A DNA stretch of 64,000 nt. It comes from Neoceratodus forsteri. Lineage: Eukaryota; Chordata; Ceratodontiformes; Ceratodontidae. Shown one piece after another: positions 59,066 to 64,000 of the stretch. Location: contig CM057456.1 of NCBI GenBank assembly GCA_016271365.2, positions 886,410,001-886,474,000 on the forward strand, in the 5' to 3' direction. The position numbers and the translations under genes are program-made. Numbering within the stretch: the stretch's first letter is position 1; each line of letters begins with the position of its first letter. The notes under the pieces are model-generated. The model had not been told where the DNA came from and searched no databases. It saw only the letters and a list, made by a program, of their open reading frames with translations.

Positions 59066-60666
59066 CAGGGTGTCTGCTTGGCAGGAGCCTTAGACTGAGA
59101 GGAGGAGGGGGCAGCTCTGCTCATCCCCCTCCTGCCCCTCCCTCTGAAGAACCCCCTCTGTGGGAAGGGAGAGGAGGCCTGGGCTTGGTAAAAAGGCCTT
59201 TGAAAGGGCCTGCCCCTACCCCTAGACTGCTGCTTGTGCGGAGTGGCTTGCCTTTCTTTGGCCTGTGCACTTCTGTACGTGATCCTGTAATCATCCATTT
59301 TCTTCATGTAAGCCTCTGTCTGCTCCCCAAACAGAGAGTTACCTACTACAGGAAAATCCATAGCCTTAGTCTGGGTATCCTGTGAAAGGCTAGTACATCT
59401 GAGCCAAGCATGTCTTCTGAGAGACACAGATGTAGCCATGACTCTAGATGCCACATCACTGGAGTCCACAGCAGCATGAAATTGCATTTTGGATGCCTCA
59501 GTTCCATCAGCAGCCACCTCCTCCAGCTCCTTGGCTAGCTGGGGAGAGGCCTGTTTAGCCAGTTCCAGAACCATATCCCATCTGGATGTCTGGTACCTGG
59601 CTGTGTAGGCCATATAAGTAGCCTGCCTGAGTCCCAAAGAGGATGCCAAATACTGTTTTTTGGCCATGGCATCCACTTTCCTGGAGTCCTTATCTGGGGA
59701 AGGGGGTTATGAAGCCAAAGGACTGTTAGCCCTGTCACAGGCTGCAGCCTGCACTACCCCAACATGGCTGCAATGACTATAAAGGAACTCCGCCTGATAG
59801 CAAATACCTCCTGTCCATTCTCTTATCCACAGGAGGTACTGAATTAGAGGTTTTTAAAATTTTGTGTGTCGGTTTCCCCAAGGATTTATGAAGAGGAATA
59901 GACAGTCTTTTGGACTCTAGGTGTCCATCATTTCGACAAAATCAGGCTCTTCATCCTCCTCTGCAGCTTCAACCAAGGGTTTCTGCCACCTTTTTGTAGA
60001 ACAAAAAATGTGAAGGAGACTCAGAGAGCCTGGGAGGAGAGACACCTGAGGGCCTGTCTGGGGAGATGTCTGGTTCAATGGGCACATCCAGACCCCCCCC
60101 CCCGGTTATCGTCATCATCCTTGGCATAGTCTTCATCTCCTTCCCACTCCTCATAAAAAGCGTCTGGATCATAATCCAGAGAAGACTTATCTGACCGAAC
60201 AAACCGCCTAACCGAGGTGCCGATTTGATGGAACCGGTCTAAGTGATTGAACAATGTTAATCGCTTATTATTTCTGCCTATGTGTTGGAGAGTGTGACAC
60301 CAGATCCGAACCGCAGATTTACACTTTTTTGATGGAACCGACCTCGAGGTCAGCTTCCTTTGCCTGCTGAGGAGGTATCCCCAGGTCAGCAGGCACCTCC
60401 TCAGGTTCGGCCGCAACTGAACTGGGCTGGCCATCTGGATCTACGGACTTCTCGGCCTCCCTTTCCTTCAGCCTACTCAGTCTTTTGTCTAGAGTGGATT
60501 TAGGAAAGATTTTACAGATTTGGCAGTCTGACTTGAGGTGGTCAAACCCCAGATAATAAACACTGATGAGGTGGGAGTCAGCCTTAGCAAAGGCCTCCCC
60601 ACACTCAGTACAGTGTTGAAACCCAGTGGGACTGGTTTTCTTCTTGGGTTTCTCAGACATAGCCAA
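59065..60666 (-). pseudogene. DIRS gag-like ORF1
   Basis: The protein starts MAMSEKPKKK (upstream of the start are no other motifs) with a zinc-binding series CTECGEAFAKADSH...DCQIC (residues about 19-52), typical of DIRS gag. It continues across frameshifts near 60330 and 60080 (acidic region EEWEGDEDYAKDDDD) and 59960. The last 204 codons (59676-59065) are open: AKKQYLASSLGLRQ, then SLRRHAWLRCTS, VVGNSLFGEQTE and an Arg/Gly-rich tail GRGRPFQRPF...RGRGRRGM. Gag would package element RNA. Its stop overlaps the next start as TGATG. Confidence 0.85.
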
Positions 60667-61039
60667 CCTAACAAATCACCCTTGCAGCTTTCAAGCCAGG
60701 TAATACAATAATCGATCAGTTACAAACCATGTCACAAAAAACTTCGATTCTTTTGAAACCGATCGGTACCAGAACACTACTCTAATCCCAGAAATAAATT
60801 TAAACAGAATGGGCCGGTTCCAAACCGGACCGACCAGAAAGAAACCGAAGAAAAGAACAATTTCCAACTTTTTGACAGAAAAAAACACAGTCACTACCTA
60901 TCTACACACTACCTGTACCAAAGACAGAGGCTGGAAGTCCGAAAATAACAAAAAATTATACGGTTTAACCGAACGCTTTACTTTTACCAAACTGAGCAGA
61001 GGAAATCTCCGGAGCGACTTCACTGTTAGGCGGAGTAAA

Positions 61040-61208
61040 GAATCTGACGGTTACACTGAGAAGTACCACAGACAGAGGTTTGAAAACCAAGCTCGAGCTC
61101 AACGTTCTATGCTTCTGCATAGAGTTAACTCTTTCCTCTCCAGGGCAGTTCAAGTGCTGGGGCTAACTGCATTATGTCTGAATACAGCAAGACTTCATGT
61201 TGTTTGAA
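61040..61208. repeat. DIRS right inverted terminal repeat
   Basis: Pairs with 55568-55725. The outermost TTCATGTTGTTTGAA (61191-61208 region) is specific to this end and is found again, inverted, in the internal complementary region. Confidence 0.9.
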
Positions 61209-61560
61209 CAAGGTGAAAGAGTCTAACATGTTTCAATATAAGAAAAATAGCAGGACAAGAGGACACAGCATGAGATTAGAGGGAGGTCGATTAAGGGGTA
61301 ATCTGAGGAAGTTCTTCTTAACAGAAAGGCTGGCGGATGCATGGAACAGCCTACATCAGGAAGTGGTGGATATGAATACAATGCAGGGCTTCAAACAGGC
61401 ATGGGATAGGCATAAGGGAGCAATACACATGAGTATGAAAAGATAGGCCATAGACAGAGGAAAGGCAGATGGCACACTCATAAGGTAGAAAAAGAAATGG
61501 GCAGACTGGATGGGCCTTGCTGTCCTTATCTGCAGTCAGCTTCTATGTTTCTATGAAATG
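61209..61560 (+). pseudogene. CR1 ORF2 C-terminus and 3' tail after the DIRS insertion
   Basis: The frame resumes as NKVKESNMFQYKKNSRTRGH, then MRLEGGRLRGNLRKFFLTER, AWNSLHQEVVD and FKQAWDRHK, ending with a stop at 61444. The 3' untranslated region has GGCAGACTGGATGGGCC, TGTCCTTATCTGC and ends TTCTATGTTTCTATG (61543-61556). It matches the minus-strand CR1 end at 31754-32040. Confidence 0.9.
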
Positions 61561-62450
61561 GAGCCATCTATAGGAAAACTGTTCCCATAGACTTACTGTA
61601 CCTTGGTTATACAGTACAGGAAAACAGCCATTTGGCTTCCATAGGAAATGATGCAATCTACAGGAAAACTCAGGAAAATTGCAGTGGTGTTACGGGAGAA
61701 ATAAAAAATCGAACTGTGAGCACCATAAAGCCCAACCTGGCATAATGTCCATCATCTATAATAGCACTGATACATTAGGTGTACCATACAAAATTCCTAG
61801 CACTGAGCAGGAATCTATATCGATGCGACAAAAAGAAGGGCCCTATTTCCACAGTCTTTGTGCTATATTAATGTCCACAGGAGAACAAAATCTGATAGCC
61901 TACATTTCAAATTGTTCACACTATTTGTGTTTAATGTAGCTATTTTAAATTTAGGGCCTCTTTACTTAATCATTATAATAAAGGAAGGATATGATGCCAC
62001 ATATATAAAGGAGGGGATATGACGCCACATGTTCATGTTTTCACTTTCCGTTTACCACCTGATCCTTTCCTTTGTTTTTACAGGCATGGGCTCAGAAAGA
62101 GACCCCTCCATGTCAGACAATGGGTCCCTTTCAGATGAGGTCACAGAAGATGCTTCAGAGTCAGTATAAAATGTCCGAAATACTTATACCCTCATTCTTG
62201 AATAACACTGTAATGATTCTGATAGCCAGTTTTGTCAGTGGGCTGGCCACAAAGGGAGACCACAATAAAAACTGTTTGAACAAATTATATTGTTTCCAAA
62301 CCCCTTACAACCTAGCAGGGGACTTAAAACTTATGTTGTTTCACCTGGTGAGTGTACTAGAGTATGAAGCTCAGACCCAAAAAATGTCACTGAGTCTTTT
62401 AACAGCTTTTGAGTGATATATATCTATCTATCTATATATATATGTGATCC
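61561..62450. other. No recognisable gene; (TATC/TA)n at 62417-62446
   Basis: There is an open frame of 114 codons at 62072-62416 without domain similarity. The word ACAGGAAAAC recurs at 61610, 61650 and similar places. An ATCT/TA microsatellite marks the border with the next unit. Confidence 0.4.
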
Positions 62451-63984
62451 GGAACCTCAGGCAAACCCCCTTCATATTTTAACTTGACTGCATTCCATCT
62501 CTTAGCTGGTTTCCCATGGGCATGAAAAAGATCATACATCCTGAACTCTTGTGGCCTAATATCAGACGCCAGACCCCCCCTCTTTTCTGCTAAGGCCAGG
62601 CTTTGGTAAACTCAATGTTCCCTGAGGCTGTCTTCTGTTGTGACACAAAGGGCCAGGCACAAAAGAGTCTATCAGTCCAGTATTTAACCCTTGGTCTGCA
62701 AGCACTGCTTTAGCTAAGGGAATAACACTCTCTGGTTGTTCCGCAACTTCATGTAGTAGAGATACTGCATTATCCCCTATAATCTCCCTGTTGTCAAGCA
62801 TACTTTCCACAGTCTCAGATGGAGATTCTTTATTTCCTTCCCCAACATGAGCAGCACCCCCTTTGTCACTCTTATGGTCTACAGCATTATTGGCGTCTGA
62901 GTCCTTTGAATTGACAGCTTCTGAAATCCCAGTATCACTATGGGCTTTTCCTTTTATTCCAGAAAGTCAAATGACTGAGGGGCATTTCAAATAAACTGGG
63001 TACCTGCAATTAGTGGTCTTTGTCTCTCCTGTGCTCCTGCAGGCTGTAGCACTGCTCTCTCATTGCATCCCATACTGTTAATCCGGGCTGCACTCTCGGC
63101 AGCATGGTTGTTACTCTTCGAAACAGCTAATCGTGACCCTGTCTTTGATGTCCTGTGCTCATCTGTAGACAGCACTCTCATGCCGCCAGGCTCCAAAAGT
63201 GTTCTTGACAGAGTCAGCCTCCATTATTTTGTGACCATGAAATAAGGAGGTAGCATAGCACTGTGGTTTAGGACACTGAGCTACAATCTGGAGACCTGGG
63301 TTTGAATCCCACAGCCCTATCTTTCATACTGTGTGACCCTGAGCAAGTTACTTAACTTCCTTCTGCTTCCAGGATGAACCTGGAAACAAGCTTCAGCTTA
63401 GTGTGCCTTTCTTGGTTAAACAATTTCATTTTTTCTCCTTTTTCTTCAACCACTTCTAAGTCCCAAACTTCTCGACTTTGCAAGTTGTAGACCTAATGCA
63501 GGGGCTGGCATACTTTTCAGATTTACTGACAGATTCTCCAATTCAGGCACCAGTTCAGAGCTCATTGACTGTTTTCTTGCTGCTGCAAGCTGCTCCCTCT
63601 CTATTTTGAAGCGGGCTTGTTCCACCTCCATGAGGTTGAGCAAGTATCTTTTCTTTTACTCTAATTCAGAGGCCAAATGAGCCTCCTCCACCTCCCAACT
63701 TTTTTCCTCCATAAACACCTCTGGAGCCAGTAGACTCCCTCCATTTGGTTGACTTGTGCTTGGCAGAACCAACCCACTAACTGTGGACTCATCTTTCTCA
63801 GTATTACTGTCCATCATCAAACTTTTTTCTGAATGCTTCAGAGCATCCTTGATGTGATTCACAACTTCCATAGCAATATCAACCTTCTTGTTCATAGGGC
63901 CAGGAAGGGAGGATATCTCCTCTGCCCCAGTAATAACACTCTCCCTCCTATACACAGGATCTGTCATCTTGCTGGCTGGCAAGA
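62451..63984 (-). pseudogene. Unidentified protein-coding remnant, minus strand, split by SINE
   Basis: From 63982 downward the frames join end to end: MPASKMTDPVYRRES, EISSLPGPMNKK; then, after one in-frame stop, YLLNLMEVEQARFKIEREQ (charged coiled coil). A MIR-like SINE follows, then RLAVSKSNNHAAESAARI; QPESVIPLAKAVLAD; and, near 62540-62465, DLFHAHGKPAKRWNAVKL. It is a low-hydrophobicity, acidic-then-basic protein; the coiled coil and lack of enzymatic motifs recall a structural (gag-like) protein or a TE accessory frame. No family recognised. It probably continues beyond the window end. Confidence 0.35.
63241..63415 (+). mobile_element. MIR-like CORE-SINE
   Basis: A tRNA-like head is visible with A box TAGCATAGCACTGTGG and B box GGTTTGAATCCC (63299-63310). 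It is followed by the MIR core words CTGTGTGACCCTGAGCAAGT and TACTTAACTTCC (63330-63361). Order and spacing match the MIR family known across tetrapods. It interrupts the unidentified minus-strand frame, so it is the younger of the two. Confidence 0.75.
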
Positions 63985-64000
63985 TAGACAGAAATTCCCC

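Larger units (their letters stand above)
55527..61208 (-). mobile_element. DIRS-type tyrosine-recombinase retrotransposon, complete, nested in CR1
   Basis: A 5.68-kb element with inverted terminal repeats, an internal complementary region, and minus-strand gag, RT/RNase H and tyrosine recombinase frames. Removing it rejoins the CR1 target as GGCATTAA plus CAAGGTG, restoring Gly-Ile-Asn-Lys-Val as in the CR1 fragment at 22930. There is no target duplication, as expected for recombinase-mediated integration of a circular DNA. All three frames carry a few shifts or stops, so it is recently dead or close to it. Confidence 0.92.

Overview
This window looks like gene-poor vertebrate nuclear DNA made almost entirely of transposable elements (TEs). 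I find no convincing host protein-coding gene, tRNA, rRNA or CRISPR array. Nearly every long reading frame is a decayed retrotransposon. The mix is L1/Tx1-type, CR1-type and L2-type LINEs, a DIRS tyrosine-recombinase retrotransposon, a Penelope-like scrap, a MIR-like SINE, a possible LTR, and many palindromic non-autonomous DNA transposons. Such a mix suggests a large, repeat-rich amphibian-like or other non-mammalian tetrapod (or lungfish) genome. That is inference from TE composition; nothing here fixes the species.

Layout. 0.3-8 kb: AT-rich DNA with palindromic MITEs and a 1.4-kb element with about 380-bp inverted repeats inside TTAA. 8.5-12.5 kb: a near full-length plus-strand CR1-type LINE (zinc-finger/esterase ORF1, endonuclease, reverse transcriptase). 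12.6-22.9 kb: an L1-type LINE (ORF1, ORF2, poly(A)) broken by a minus-strand L2-type fragment, a tiny CR1 tail and a palindrome. 22.9-23.3 kb: a CR1 3' fragment. 24.2-29 kb: an internally deleted L1-type element split by a 2.6-kb L2-type LINE. 30.5-30.8 kb: a candidate solo LTR. 31.75-35.8 kb: a minus-strand CR1 with both ORFs. 36-38.2 kb: four palindromic DNA transposons in a row. 39-39.4 kb: Penelope-like RT scrap. 39.5-42.5 kb: minus-strand Tx1/L1-type ORF2 C-terminus split by a 1,875-bp foldback transposon carrying a 74-bp minisatellite. 43.9-47.4 kb: minus-strand L2-type and L1-type remnants. 47.4-53 kb: mostly unassigned. 53.0-61.56 kb: a plus-strand CR1 split by a complete 5.68-kb minus-strand DIRS element. 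62.4-64 kb: an unidentified minus-strand frame interrupted by a MIR-like SINE.

The elements do not form a pathway; they form a stratigraphy. Four nested insertions (L2 in L1, CR1 tail in L1, foldback in Tx1/L1, DIRS in CR1) can be placed to within a few bases because the host element's reading frame or target site reads through once the insert is removed. All coding elements carry frameshifts or stops, so none appears autonomous. The DIRS element is the best preserved: its inverted terminal repeats, internal complementary region and recombinase catalytic residues are still visible.
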